Shown: piece after piece, positions 53,212 through 62,226 of the stretch | Layout of the letters: each line of letters begins with the position of its first letter | Position numbering within the stretch: position 1 is the stretch's first letter | Program-made: the position numbers and the translations under genes | Origin: JBGQOG01 sp052113705 | GTDB taxonomy: Bacteria; Pseudomonadota; Alphaproteobacteria; Rhodobacterales; Rhodobacteraceae | DNA: 64,000 nt | Assembly: GCF_052113705.1 (NCBI RefSeq) | Contig: NZ_JBGQOG010000003.1 | Coordinates: 248,001-312,000, forward strand | Direction of reading: 5' to 3' | The notes under the pieces: model-generated | Databases searched by the model: none | Told to the model about the DNA's origin: nothing | Seen by the model: only the letters and a program-made list of their open reading frames with translations

Positions 53212-54414
53212 TCAGCCGCGCATTCTGTCGGTTTCGGCAACCGCCCCTTGGGCGATCAGCGCCTCAATTTCGGCCTCTGACAGGCCCGCTTCGCGCAAAA
53301 TCTCGCGGCTTTGGCCGCCAAGCGCGGGCGGCAAACGCCGCACGCCGGGGCTGGCACCGTCATAGCGCACCGGATGCGTCAGCATGACCAGCGGCGTGCC
53401 TGCCGGGGTCGCAACCGTGGTAAATGCCGCCAGATGCTGCACCTGCGGATTGGTGCGCAATCCATCGTAATCTTCGATTTTCTCGTGCCAGATCCCGGCG
53501 GCCGACAGGGCAAGCAATGCCGCCTCCGTGCTCAGAGCCGCCATCCCCTGCGCCACCTTGCGCGAGATTTCACCCCGGCGCTCAAATCCGTCGGTTGCGG
53601 TGAAATCGGCCAGTTCCGGCAGGTCCAGCGCACGGCTCAGATCTGCCGGGGTGGACATCGAAATCATCACATGCCCATCGCGGGTCGCATAGACCCCATA
53701 GGGGCCGGGGCTGAACCAATTGGCCATGCCCTCGGCGCCCCGCGGACCGGCATGTTCGGCACCGTTCATCCAGGCGGTGATCGATTCCCCCTGCAGGTCC
53801 ATCGCCGCCTGCAGCATGTTCACCTCCACCCGGCGCGCCACACCCGTGCGTTCGCGCTCAAAGAGCGCCGCCACAATCCCCGCCACGGTCAGGGCCGCGG
53901 CATGGTGGTCAATCGGCACCGAGCCCACGGCGACCGGACCGCCTTCCATACTGCCCGTATGCGCCGCCATCCCGGTCATCGCCTGCAGCAAGATGTCCTG
54001 ACCGGGGCGCTTGGCAAAGGGCCCGTCGGCACCATAGCCCGTGGTTGCCGCATAGATGACGCCGGGGTTGATCTTGCGCATCTCGGCCTCGGAGAGGCCC
54101 AGCTTCTCCAGCGTGCCCGGCCGGAAATTCTCCATCACCACATCGGCGGTGGCGATCAACCGGCGCACCGTTGCCAGCCCGGCTTCGGATTTCAGATCCA
54201 CCGCGATCGAGCGTTTGTTGCGCCCGGTGGTCACATGATTGACCGAGATATCCTCGACAAAGCGGTTGCCCACCGCCCAATTGCGCTGAAAGGCCCCGGT
54301 AAGCGGCTCGACCGCAATCACATCCGCGCCGATGTCCCCGAGATGCTGCGCCGCAGCGGGTCCCGACAGAAAGTGGTTGAAGCTTAAAACCCGGATACCG
54401 TCCAACGCGCCCAT
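53212..54414 (-). CDS. CaiB/BaiF family CoA-transferase
   Basis: 400 residues. The start reads MGALDGIRVLSFNHFLSGPA, and the central YGADGPFAKRPGQDILLQAMTG contains the aspartate expected to form the acyl intermediate. Class III CoA-transferases exchange CoA between free acid and a donor thioester without ATP. It is the first gene of the eight-gene leftward operon (49020-54414). Its relative at 1384 heads a similar operon. Confidence 0.92.
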   Translation of the reverse strand: MGALDGIRVLSFNHFLSGPAAAQHLGDIGADVIAVEPLTGAFQRNWAVGNRFVEDISVNHVTTGRNKRSIAVDLKSEAGLATVRRLIATADVVMENFRPGTLEKLGLSEAEMRKINPGVIYAATTGYGADGPFAKRPGQDILLQAMTGMAAHTGSMEGGPVAVGSVPIDHHAAALTVAGIVAALFERERTGVARRVEVNMLQAAMDLQGESITAWMNGAEHAGPRGAEGMANWFSPGPYGVYATRDGHVMISMSTPADLSRALDLPELADFTATDGFERRGEISRKVAQGMAALSTEAALLALSAAGIWHEKIEDYDGLRTNPQVQHLAAFTTVATPAGTPLVMLTHPVRYDGASPGVRRLPPALGGQSREILREAGLSEAEIEALIAQGAVAETDRMRG

Positions 54415-54933
54415 TTGGTGCCTTTCTGCTGTCAGTCGGGCAAGGCTAGGTCAAGGTCATCGCACTGTGAATATAGGAAACTATGCTAATCCTGCGGTAT
54501 AGAATTGGTTATGCGAATACTCTGATCTGCTGTATCGCCCCGCGGGCCACGAACGGGGTGAAGAAACCAGGGCAGGTTGCGGAACTGGCGGCGCCCGCGC
54601 AAAGCCTTGGCGCTGTCACGGCCTGAGGCTGCCGCAGCGATATCAAGTCTGGCGGTGACATCCGCGGCCCGCATGCCATGACGGCGCGTCCGGCAGGTGA
54701 CGCCGCCTGTCAGCTGACCTCAGGGGAGAGGGCCGACGCGGCGCGAGGGGCGTGAAGGACGCTTTTCGGTTTCGGCAGACGCGCGCGTTGAGCGGGGCTT
54801 GCGCCGGGCCTCGTCTCAGGTGCAGGCTGTGTTTGCCCGGAGCAGGTGCCGCCAGAAAATCCGGCACGGGCTTTCGATGCGCTTTTATTTTTTCTTTGGT
54901 TTCAGAGGCTTTCGATTGCCAGCTCCGATCATC
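54415..54933. other. Divergent gap with promoter region; palindrome at 54473-54484
   Basis: 519 nt between the CoA-transferase gene (-) and the RTX gene (+). The part 54460-54530 is AT-rich and probably holds the leftward promoter; it includes ATAG-GAAA-CTAT (54473-54484), a short inverted repeat. The remainder is G+C-rich with no recognised gene; it may contain the RTX leader. Confidence 0.5.
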
Positions 54934-57666
54934 ATGCCCGTATCGCCCGTGGTATTTCCCCTCGATTCCCCCTTTTCGAACAGAACCGAAGTCAGACAAA
55001 CAGCGCTGTCGGATGGACGGTTTCTGATCACCTGGCGAGAGATCGTTGTCGAGGCGGACGGAAGTGACATTTTTGGCTGTCTGCTCGACGATCGGGGACA
55101 GCCGCTGGGAGAGCCGTTCCGGGTCAACAGCACAGCAGAGGCCGCGCAGACGCAGGCGACGTCTATCGCGCTGGCGAATGGCGGGTTTGTGGTGGTGTGG
55201 GAATCTTTCGGGCAGGACGATTTTCAGCCGTCCAGCAGTTTTTCCAGCTCTTCTGATTTCAACCGTGCCCGACAGCGCGGGGTGTATCAGCAGGTTTACG
55301 ACGCCGACGGCAACCCTGTCGGCGGCGAGGTTCTGGTCAACACCGGGCTGGTCTACGCCGACCAACATGATCACCGGATCACGGCGCTGGATGACGGCGG
55401 CTATGTGGTCACATGGCAAAGCGCGGATTTCAGATTTCAGAACGCCGATCTGTATCAACAGCGCTTTGACGCCACAGGCCAGCCCCTGGGCGGGAATGTC
55501 CGCGTAGAAACCTCGTTTGATGTCAGCATCGGAACAAGCGTCTTTCCTGACCGAGTTCCCTATGAGGCCCCGCCGGCAATTCAGACCGACGCCGATACGC
55601 TGACCCGCGTTTGGGGAAACTCATCCTACAGCAACGTCTTGTTGTTTCAAAACGATATGGGCGGTGTCTCTCAGCGCGTCGTCAATCTTGGGCCTGGCAA
55701 CTCCCCAGACATGGTGCTGCTGGCGGATGGTTCTTTGTTTATTGCCTGGGTGACGCACGTGCCCGAAAGCACGAGCAATACGCGCATCGTGGCGGGGCGG
55801 TTTTCGGCAGACGGGGTGGCATTGCAACCCATGGTGTCGCTGGACACCACCGTCAGGGAGTGGGAGAGCAATCCTCAGATCCTGCTGCTTCAGAGCGGCG
55901 CCATTCTTGTCACTTGGTATAACCAAGAAAATCACACCGTTCAGGGGCGCTTGGTGTCGGCAGACGGAACCACCCTGACGGACGAAATACAGATGGCCCC
56001 GGAGGGGCTGCGCCCCTCCCGTTGGGCGCTGTCGGAGAATACCGATGGTACAATCTCTCTGGCAATGAACTACGATATGTTGAGCGGGGGATCCGTCAAC
56101 AATTCCAACTTGGGCACGGATATTGCTGTTCAGACCTTCGTTGTCGATCTGGCCCTGCCGGTCCGGGTGCTGAGCAGTGGCGCCGACGCCTTTACCGCTT
56201 CCGCCTCGGTCTGGTTTGTCGAGGGGCGTGGCGGCAATGACACCATCACCGGCGGCGCGGAAGACAATGTGTTCTACGGCCAGGCCGGGGATGACAGCCT
56301 CGTCGGGGCGGGCGGGAACGACTCCCTTTGGGGCGGGGCTGGCAACGACGTCATGATCGGCGGCGCGGGCGACGACCTGCTGCAGGGCGGCGACGGGGAT
56401 GACACCCTTTCTGGTGGGGCCGGCGACGACCAGTTGTTCGGCGGTGTCGGTTTAAATCACCTCTACGGCCATACGGGGAATGACCTGCTCGTCGCGCGCC
56501 ACAATGATTATCACCCCTACGTTGGGGGCGGCTACACGGCCATCCTCGACGGGGGGAGCGGCAATGACACTTTGCGCGGCGACGTCATGAACACTTACGC
56601 AGCCGGGGGCGATGGCGATGACCTGATCACCCACGCCAGAGTGGTGCGCGCGGGGGAGGGGAATGACACGATTGTCGGCGGCACCTTGATTGTCAGCGGC
56701 GCCTCGTTTGACGGCGGCGGCGGGATTGATGTTCTGGTGCTGCAAGACACTTTTGTCGACCTGCAGACAGGCGATTTCGGCACCAATAACTATCGGCGCG
56801 ACCCGACAATCTCTGGCCATTTCGAAGGGATCGAGGTGGTGGTCCTGACCGGAGCTTCGTCGACACGCAACGTGATCGGCAGCACGGGAGATGATATCGT
56901 CTACTTTTCCAAATTCTACTTCGTCGCCTCGGGCAATGACGGCGACGACTATTTCGAATGCACCTATCAGCTGGGCTTGTCGCGCCCGGCGCAGGATTTC
57001 TACGGGTCATTGCGCACGGCGACGATTGACGGCGGTGCGGGCAATGACACGATCATCGGCGGGTTGATGGACAGTACCTTCACCGGCGGCACGGGCAACG
57101 ACTGGCTTCAGGGCCACCATTTCAACGACACGCTGACGGGCGACAGTGGCAATGACACGCTGATCGGCGGTGCCGGGCGCGACAGCCTCATCGGTGGCTC
57201 TGGCAACGATCTGCTGCTGGGCGGCGAGGGTCGCGACACGCTGCGGGGCGGCAGTGGTGCCGACACGCTGGACGGGGGGGCCGGGCTGGATGTGCTCTAT
57301 GCCGAAGGCGGACAGAATGTGCTGACCGGGGGCGGGGCCGCCGATGTCTTCGTCTTCAGCAGCGCCGAGGCCCAAACCGTGGTGACCGACTTCACCCCCG
57401 GCGTGGACCAACTGGATTTTTCAGGCCTGACGGGCAACGCCGGGTTCCTCGCGATGACCTGGGGAGATCTGACCTATTCCCGGATCGGCGATTTTGGCAC
57501 AGCCGGGCCTGCGTACCGTGGCCTCCGCATCTCGCAGGTTGGTGACGACGTCCAGATCGAGGTCACAACGGCCCCCGGGAATGAGGCCAAGAACGACCTC
57601 CCCCTCAGCATTCTGCTGCAAGGCGTATCATTGGACGCGCTGACGGCAGGCGACTTCCTGTTTTGA
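54934..57666 (+). CDS. RTX-type secreted calcium-binding protein with N-terminal repeats
   Basis: 910 residues from the ATG at 54934; the start is uncertain because no strong ribosome site is seen, and the in-frame ATG at 54877 or the frame start at 54799 are alternatives. Residues about 1-420 hold at least five copies of an ends-in-W motif (DGRFLITW, NGGFVVVW, DGGYVVTW, DGSLFIAW, SGAILVTW), suggesting a beta-propeller. Residues about 430-520 and 695-800 are GGxGxDxLx calcium-binding repeats. The C-terminus ends with a VFVFSSAEAQ...DFTPG segment typical of type I secretion substrates. No secretion genes are nearby. Likely an extracellular or surface protein. Confidence 0.88.
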   Translation: MPVSPVVFPLDSPFSNRTEVRQTALSDGRFLITWREIVVEADGSDIFGCLLDDRGQPLGEPFRVNSTAEAAQTQATSIALANGGFVVVWESFGQDDFQPSSSFSSSSDFNRARQRGVYQQVYDADGNPVGGEVLVNTGLVYADQHDHRITALDDGGYVVTWQSADFRFQNADLYQQRFDATGQPLGGNVRVETSFDVSIGTSVFPDRVPYEAPPAIQTDADTLTRVWGNSSYSNVLLFQNDMGGVSQRVVNLGPGNSPDMVLLADGSLFIAWVTHVPESTSNTRIVAGRFSADGVALQPMVSLDTTVREWESNPQILLLQSGAILVTWYNQENHTVQGRLVSADGTTLTDEIQMAPEGLRPSRWALSENTDGTISLAMNYDMLSGGSVNNSNLGTDIAVQTFVVDLALPVRVLSSGADAFTASASVWFVEGRGGNDTITGGAEDNVFYGQAGDDSLVGAGGNDSLWGGAGNDVMIGGAGDDLLQGGDGDDTLSGGAGDDQLFGGVGLNHLYGHTGNDLLVARHNDYHPYVGGGYTAILDGGSGNDTLRGDVMNTYAAGGDGDDLITHARVVRAGEGNDTIVGGTLIVSGASFDGGGGIDVLVLQDTFVDLQTGDFGTNNYRRDPTISGHFEGIEVVVLTGASSTRNVIGSTGDDIVYFSKFYFVASGNDGDDYFECTYQLGLSRPAQDFYGSLRTATIDGGAGNDTIIGGLMDSTFTGGTGNDWLQGHHFNDTLTGDSGNDTLIGGAGRDSLIGGSGNDLLLGGEGRDTLRGGSGADTLDGGAGLDVLYAEGGQNVLTGGGAADVFVFSSAEAQTVVTDFTPGVDQLDFSGLTGNAGFLAMTWGDLTYSRIGDFGTAGPAYRGLRISQVGDDVQIEVTTAPGNEAKNDLPLSILLQGVSLDALTAGDFLF

Positions 57667-57879
57667 GCTCCCCGGGCATGGGGCCCGCGCCACCTGCGGC
57701 ACAAACCGTGCCTTTGGGGCATTGAGGCAACGGGTCTGGCGGCGGTTTGGTGCGGGTCCCCGTGGTCGGGTCATGTGCCGCGCAAGGAGAGGCTGTCCTG
57801 CAGACAGGGGGGGCCGCGGCGCGACCGCCCTCCCCCGCCCTCAGCAACACAAGGGCCTGCCACCGGCGGCGCCCTTCTT

Positions 57880-58150
57880 TCAACCGGCAACCGTCGTCCA
57901 ATCCAGGCCAAAGCGGTTGAGATATTTCCGCCAAAAGAACCGCATCATCATCCTGCGCAGCGGCGTCCCACGGCGCACAGTCTTGCGATCTCAGCCTCGA
58001 CCATGGTCACAGTGACGCGCCCGTATCCGGCCAGCACAGACATCCGGCGCGCCGGGGCCTGAAGATCGCGCAGATTTCCCGGCCAGACCGTCGCGGGGCT
58101 TGCGCAAAGCGCAGATAGCGGTCGAGCGCGTCGAGGTTTGGAACCGGTTT
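57880..58150 (-). pseudogene. rtcR remnant (sigma-54 regulator of RNA repair), C-terminal part
   Basis: Read leftward, the fragments LDALDRYLRFAQ, then, after a frameshift, WPGNLRDLQAPARRMSVLAG and TMVEAEIARL match the end of the AAA+ domain and beyond of RtcR. A further frameshift leads to RKYLNRFGLDW before the stop at 57880, which recalls the RtcR C-terminus. The segment between them appears deleted, as does everything upstream. RtcR activates rtcBA with sigma-54. Assignment is by remembered family features, without a search. Confidence 0.6.
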
Positions 58151-58184
58151 TGCGGTCCAGAACCCGTTTCTCTGCGGGAACAGA

Positions 58185-58963
58185 GTGCCGCATGCCGCAC
58201 AGACGCAAATGGGCGCGCAGGGCGACGGCAACCACTGTCTGTTCATCGGCCGCTCGCGTGCTACCGGGCGGGTGGCGATGGTGACGCATCACGGGTCGCG
58301 CGGCTTGGGCCGGCTGCTCTGCAAGGAAGCGAGGGCGGTGGCGGAACAGGTCCGTGAGGCGCGCACTCCCGAGACGCGGCGGCAAAACGCTAGGATCCCC
58401 GCGGACACCGAAGAAGGGCAGAATTATGGGGCCGCGCTGCAGATCAGTCGCAGCTGGACCAAGGCGCACCACAACGCTCGGAATCAGGCGGTGGTGGAAC
58501 AGCTGCGCGCCAGGCCATGGGACAGCCACCGGAACGGGCCGAATTTCACCCTTCGCCGGGGTGACCTGTTTTTGTCACGGTAAGGGGGCAACGCCCGCCT
58601 GAGGCGGCTATGCCGAGGATGCAACGGGTCTGACCCTGATCCCGCTGAACGTGGCAGAGCCGGATCAGATGGTGAAGGGGCACGGCGCAGGCCATGCGCT
58701 TGGCTTTGCGCCGCATGGGGCGGGGCGCAAATTCTCGTGCTGCGGGCACCGGTGCCGCATGGGATCAACGACACCGGCACAGATGCTTGTGGCGGCGACG
58801 GCGGCGCCCGACATCAGGTTTCATGCCGCAAAGGCCGACGCTTGCGAACTGCCGTCACGTTGCAATCGCGCGGGCGCGGTGATGGCGCAGATCCGCGATC
58901 TATGGTCTGGCGGATGTGGTCGACTGCATATTTCCGTCCGGCTGCATCATGGCGGGCGATGTA
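58185..58963 (+). pseudogene. rtcB: rtcB remnant (RNA-splicing ligase), central and C-terminal parts
   Basis: The frame 58185-58583 reads GAQGDGNHCLFIGRSRATGR, VTHHGSRGLGRLL and IPADTEEGQNYGAALQ, as in RtcB. After a frame change, LTLIPLNVAEP and FAPHGAGRKFS follow (about 58612-58738). After another, YGLADVVD and GCIMAGDV follow (58901-58963). The N-terminal DxGCGM metal-binding region is absent. RtcB joins 2',3'-cyclic phosphate and 5'-OH RNA ends. The gene is clearly inactive. It stands divergent from the rtcR remnant, as in intact rtc loci. Confidence 0.7.
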
Positions 58964-59222
58964 CCCCCCGGGGCAAGGACGGCGGACCCTGCCGTAACCG
59001 TGTCCGGTCAGGAAGCCAGAAGGCCATCCTAACGGCCCCGGATCTGCTGCCGGTCACAAGGCGCGCAGGGTTCCGGGCCTCAGGGTTCCGGGCGCTGCAC
59101 CCATTGGCCCTCGTCCGGGCGAGGCAGGCGGCAGGAGGAATGCCGTCCACAACAAAAATCCGGGATGAAAGATCCTGAAAGCCCTCAACCGCGTAACCTC
59201 AGGGAGCAGGGAAGAGGTGATG
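58964..59222. other. Spacer with a short direct repeat
   Basis: A 13-nt direct repeat (59066-59078 and 59081-59093, CAGGGTTCCGGGC) lies in otherwise G+C-rich sequence after the rtcB remnant. The last 60 nt hold the candidate promoter of the DUF393 gene. No gene was recognised. Confidence 0.4.
59170..59198 (+). promoter_or_regulatory. Candidate extracytoplasmic sigma (RpoE-like) promoter
   Basis: AGATCC (59170-59175) and TAACC (59194-59198) are separated by 18 nt. In Rhodobacter the RpoE/ChrR promoter is, as I recall, TGATCC-N18-TAAGA, so this is a partial match. It lies about 25 nt upstream of the DUF393 start. Supported only by pattern and by the MFS gene, a type found in that regulon. Confidence 0.3.
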
Positions 59223-59627
59223 ATGAGCCTGAGACATCCGGCCGGGGACGAAACCGCAGGCGCGACCGTTTTCTACGACGGGGCCTGCCCCCTTTGCCGT
59301 GCCGAAATCGGGATCTACCGCAAGGCAGCGGGCGCGGATGCGCTGCGCTTTGTGGATCTGTCGGACCCGGCGGCAGCGCCTCCCGAAGGGGTGAGCCGTG
59401 CCGAGGCGCTCGCGCGGTTCCATGTTCGCGCAAGCGATGGCCGCCTCGTGTCAGGGGCGGCGGCCTTCGCGGAACTCTGGGCGCAGCTGCCGCGCTGGCG
59501 CGGGCTTGCGTGGGTGGCGCGCAGACCGGGGCTGCGTCGACTGCTCGAATGGACCTACCGGGGCTTCTTGCACCTGCGCCCCTGCATCGTCTGGCTCTGC
59601 GTGCGAACCTTCGGGGCGCGAATATGA
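59223..59627 (+). CDS. DUF393 (DCC family) thiol-disulfide oxidoreductase-like protein
   Basis: 134 residues from the ATG at 59223 (AGAGG upstream; ATG 59220 and GTG 59217 in frame). The signature FYDGACPLCRAE near residues 17-28 places two cysteines in a CxxC redox motif. The protein is predicted to have a thioredoxin-like fold. Its stop overlaps the MFS gene start. Activity is not established; redox or lipid-linked functions are discussed for the family. Confidence 0.85.
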   Translation: MSLRHPAGDETAGATVFYDGACPLCRAEIGIYRKAAGADALRFVDLSDPAAAPPEGVSRAEALARFHVRASDGRLVSGAAAFAELWAQLPRWRGLAWVARRPGLRRLLEWTYRGFLHLRPCIVWLCVRTFGARI

Positions 59628-60886
59628 TGAACCCGCCGCCGCAGACCCCGGCGCAGGGCTATTGGCGCGTCAGCCTGCTCGCCACGGCATTGGCCACCGC
59701 GAGCATCCCGATCTACATCCATCTGCCGGGATTTGCCGCGATGCGGTTCGGCCTGTCGCTCCGCGAGGTCGGGACGATCCTGCTGGTGATCCGCATCGTG
59801 GATTTTCTGCAAGACCCGCTCCTGGGCTGGATGACCGACCGCTGGCCCGCGCATCGCGCCCGCTTCGCGGCCCTCGCGATGGGCACGCTGGCGGTGGGAT
59901 GCCTCGCGGTATTCACGCTGCCGCCGATGGGGGGGCCGGCGCTCTGGCTCTTGCTCGGGCTGGTCATCGCCTTCACCGGATACAGCCTGGGCACGATCCT
60001 GCTCTATGGTCAAAGTGCGGCTTTCGCGGGCACGGGACAGGCTTCTGCCCAGTTCGGCCTTGCCGCCTGGCGCGAAACAGGCGTGTTGATCGGGGTCACC
60101 CTCGGGGCCATCGCGCCGACCGTGCTGGCGCGCATCTTGCCTGACAGCGACGGCTATGCCGCCTTCGGAGCGCTGGTCGCCGTGCTCGCAGTCATCGCGG
60201 TTGTGCTGGCGCGACCGCTCTGGCGCAGAACGCAAGCTGCCTCACTCCGGCTGAACTGGCGGGATCTGCGCGGGTCGGGCGCGGGCTGGTTGTTGCTGCT
60301 GGCCTTTGTCAACAGCCTGCCGGTGGCCGTGACCTCAACGTTGTTTCTGTTTTTCGTGGGCGATCGCCTCGGCCTCCCCGATCTTGCGGGGGGCTTCCTG
60401 ATCCTGTTCTTCATCGCCGCCGGGGCCAGCGCGCCGGTCTGGGGACGAATGGCCCGGCGCTTTGGCGCGCGGCGGGTTCTGCTGGCCGCGATGACCCTCG
60501 CCATTGCGAGCTTTATCGGAGCCTTTGCCCTTCCCCCCGGCGCGGCGCTGGCCTTTGCCGCGATCTGCATCGGCTCGGGCCTGGCGCTTGGGGCCGATAT
60601 GGTCATTCTGTCGGGGCTTTTCACCGCGGCCCTCGCGCGGGCGGGGCTGCAGGCGGGACAGGCTTTCGGCTTTTGGAACTTTAGCGCCAAGGCGACGCTG
60701 GCGATTGCCGCGGGCGTAATGTTGCCGCTGCTGCAGCACTACGGCTACCGCCCCGGGGCGGAAAACACCCCGGCCGCGCTGCAGGCGCTCAACCTCAGCT
60801 ATGCGCTTGTGCCCTGCGCGCTCAAGCTGGCCTCCATTGCCCTCCTGCTGCGATTGCCGCGCGAGACGCTTGACCCCGCGCCCTGA
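59624..60886 (+). CDS. MFS transporter (GPH/sugar-cation symporter-like)
   Basis: 420 residues from the ATG at 59624 (overlapping the DUF393 stop; an ATG at 59627 is also possible). It has about 12 membrane helices. The region LLVIRIVDFLQDPLLGWMTD is characteristic of MFS_2/GPH cation symporters. A 573-residue frame starting at 59165 is rejected, because its first part is antisense-type sequence over DUF393. A similar transporter belongs, to my recollection, to the Rhodobacter RpoE operon with DUF1365 and CFA-synthase-like genes. Substrate unknown. Confidence 0.85.
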   Translation: MMNPPPQTPAQGYWRVSLLATALATASIPIYIHLPGFAAMRFGLSLREVGTILLVIRIVDFLQDPLLGWMTDRWPAHRARFAALAMGTLAVGCLAVFTLPPMGGPALWLLLGLVIAFTGYSLGTILLYGQSAAFAGTGQASAQFGLAAWRETGVLIGVTLGAIAPTVLARILPDSDGYAAFGALVAVLAVIAVVLARPLWRRTQAASLRLNWRDLRGSGAGWLLLLAFVNSLPVAVTSTLFLFFVGDRLGLPDLAGGFLILFFIAAGASAPVWGRMARRFGARRVLLAAMTLAIASFIGAFALPPGAALAFAAICIGSGLALGADMVILSGLFTAALARAGLQAGQAFGFWNFSAKATLAIAAGVMLPLLQHYGYRPGAENTPAALQALNLSYALVPCALKLASIALLLRLPRETLDPAP

Positions 60887-60963
60887 CCCGGCGCGGCAGA
60901 GAGGTCACGGCATCCCCCGGTGATTGCGCGCAAAGTTGCGCGCGCTGACACCGCGCCATTGAC

Positions 60964-60978
60964 GAACATAAAGAGAAC
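60964..60978 (+). promoter_or_regulatory. LexA (SOS) box, GAAC-N7-GAAC
   Basis: GAAC (60964-60967), seven bases, GAAC (60975-60978): an exact match to the alphaproteobacterial LexA direct-repeat operator (GTTC-N7-GTTC on the other strand). It lies 15 nt before the ATG of the radical SAM gene, where bound LexA would block transcription. The operon encodes DNA-repair-type proteins, which supports the call. Confidence 0.75.
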
Positions 60979-60993
60979 ACTACATTCAGCGCC

Positions 60994-62226
60994 ATGACCA
61001 GAATGACCCTTCAGAGCAAGCTCGCAATCCTGTCGGATGCCGCGAAATATGACGCCTCCTGCGCCTCTTCGGGGGGTGAGAAGCGGGATTCCCGCAAAGG
61101 GGGCCTCGGCTCCTCCGGCGGCAGCGGCATCTGTCACGCCTATACGCCGGACGGGCGCTGCATCTCCTTGCTGAAAATCCTGATGACCAATTTCTGCATC
61201 TTCGACTGCGCCTATTGCATCAACCGCGTGTCGTCGAATGTCGAGCGGGCGCGGTTTTCGGTGGAAGAGGTGGTGACGCTGACGCTGGAATTCTACCGGC
61301 GCAACTATATCGAGGGGCTGTTCCTGTCCTCCGGCATCATCCGCTCGCCGGATCAGACCATGGCCGATATGGTGCGCATCGCCCGGACCCTGCGGCAAGA
61401 GCATGGCTTTCGCGGCTATATCCATCTGAAAACCATCCCCGATGCCGCGGAAGAGCTGATCCGCGAGGCGGGGCTTTATGCTGACCGTCTGTCGATCAAT
61501 GTCGAGCTGCCGCAGGATGCCTCCTTGCGCAAATTCGCGCCGGAAAAGCGGCCCGAGACGATCCGCACCACCATGGCACAGGTGCGGCTGGCGGGCGAAG
61601 AAGCCAAGGATGTGTCACATACCGGGCGCAAGGCCCCGCGTTTTGCGCCCGCCGGGCAAAGCACGCAGATGATCATCGGGGCGGATGGCACCGATGATGT
61701 GACGATCCTGACCAGTGCCACGCGGCTCTACAGCGGCTATAAACTGCGCCGGGTCTATTACTCGGCCTTTTCGCCCATCCCCGATGCCTCGGCGATGCTG
61801 CCGCTGATCCAGCCGCCCTTGCTGCGCGAGCATCGGCTTTATCAGGCCGATTGGCTCTTGCGGTTCTACGGTTTCAGCGCCGATGAGATTGCGACAGGGG
61901 CCAAGGCCGGGCATCTCGACCTCGATCTGGACCCGAAACTGGCCTGGGCCTTGCAGCACCGCGGCCTGTTTCCGCTGGATGTGAACCGCGCCGGCAAAGA
62001 GATGCTGCTGCGGGTGCCCGGCTTTGGCACCCGAACGGTGGAGCGTATTCTGGCTGCCCGCCGTCACCATAGCTTGCGCTATGAGGATCTGGTGCGCATC
62101 GGGGCGCAGATGAAAAAGGCCAAGGCCTTTGTCACCCTGCCGGGCTGGACCCCCGGCGCGCTGACCGATGGTGCCAATCTGCGCGCCCGCTTTGCCCCGC
62201 CACCGCAACAGCTGAGCCTGCTGTGA
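60994..62226 (+). CDS. Putative DNA modification/repair radical SAM protein
   Basis: 410 residues. The radical SAM [4Fe-4S] motif is Cys68-x3-Cys72-x2-Cys75 (CIFDCAYC). The C-terminal part has a helix-hairpin-helix DNA-binding segment (RAGKEMLLRVPGFGTRTVER). The protein matches the conserved radical SAM partner of UdgX-type proteins (TIGR03916-like). It overlaps the next gene by 4 nt and has an SOS box upstream. The reaction is unknown; it is expected to use S-adenosylmethionine radical chemistry on DNA or a nucleotide. No clear ribosome site at ATG 60994; the ATG at 61003 is an alternative. Confidence 0.9.
   Translation: MTRMTLQSKLAILSDAAKYDASCASSGGEKRDSRKGGLGSSGGSGICHAYTPDGRCISLLKILMTNFCIFDCAYCINRVSSNVERARFSVEEVVTLTLEFYRRNYIEGLFLSSGIIRSPDQTMADMVRIARTLRQEHGFRGYIHLKTIPDAAEELIREAGLYADRLSINVELPQDASLRKFAPEKRPETIRTTMAQVRLAGEEAKDVSHTGRKAPRFAPAGQSTQMIIGADGTDDVTILTSATRLYSGYKLRRVYYSAFSPIPDASAMLPLIQPPLLREHRLYQADWLLRFYGFSADEIATGAKAGHLDLDLDPKLAWALQHRGLFPLDVNRAGKEMLLRVPGFGTRTVERILAARRHHSLRYEDLVRIGAQMKKAKAFVTLPGWTPGALTDGANLRARFAPPPQQLSLL

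Noticed and set aside
54934..57666. Type I secretion operon beside the RTX gene
   Set aside because: No ABC exporter, membrane-fusion or TolC-like gene was found on either side of it.
59165..59623. N-terminal extension of the MFS gene
   Set aside because: The frame lies under the DUF393 gene in another frame, and MFS homologues start near the ATG at 59624.
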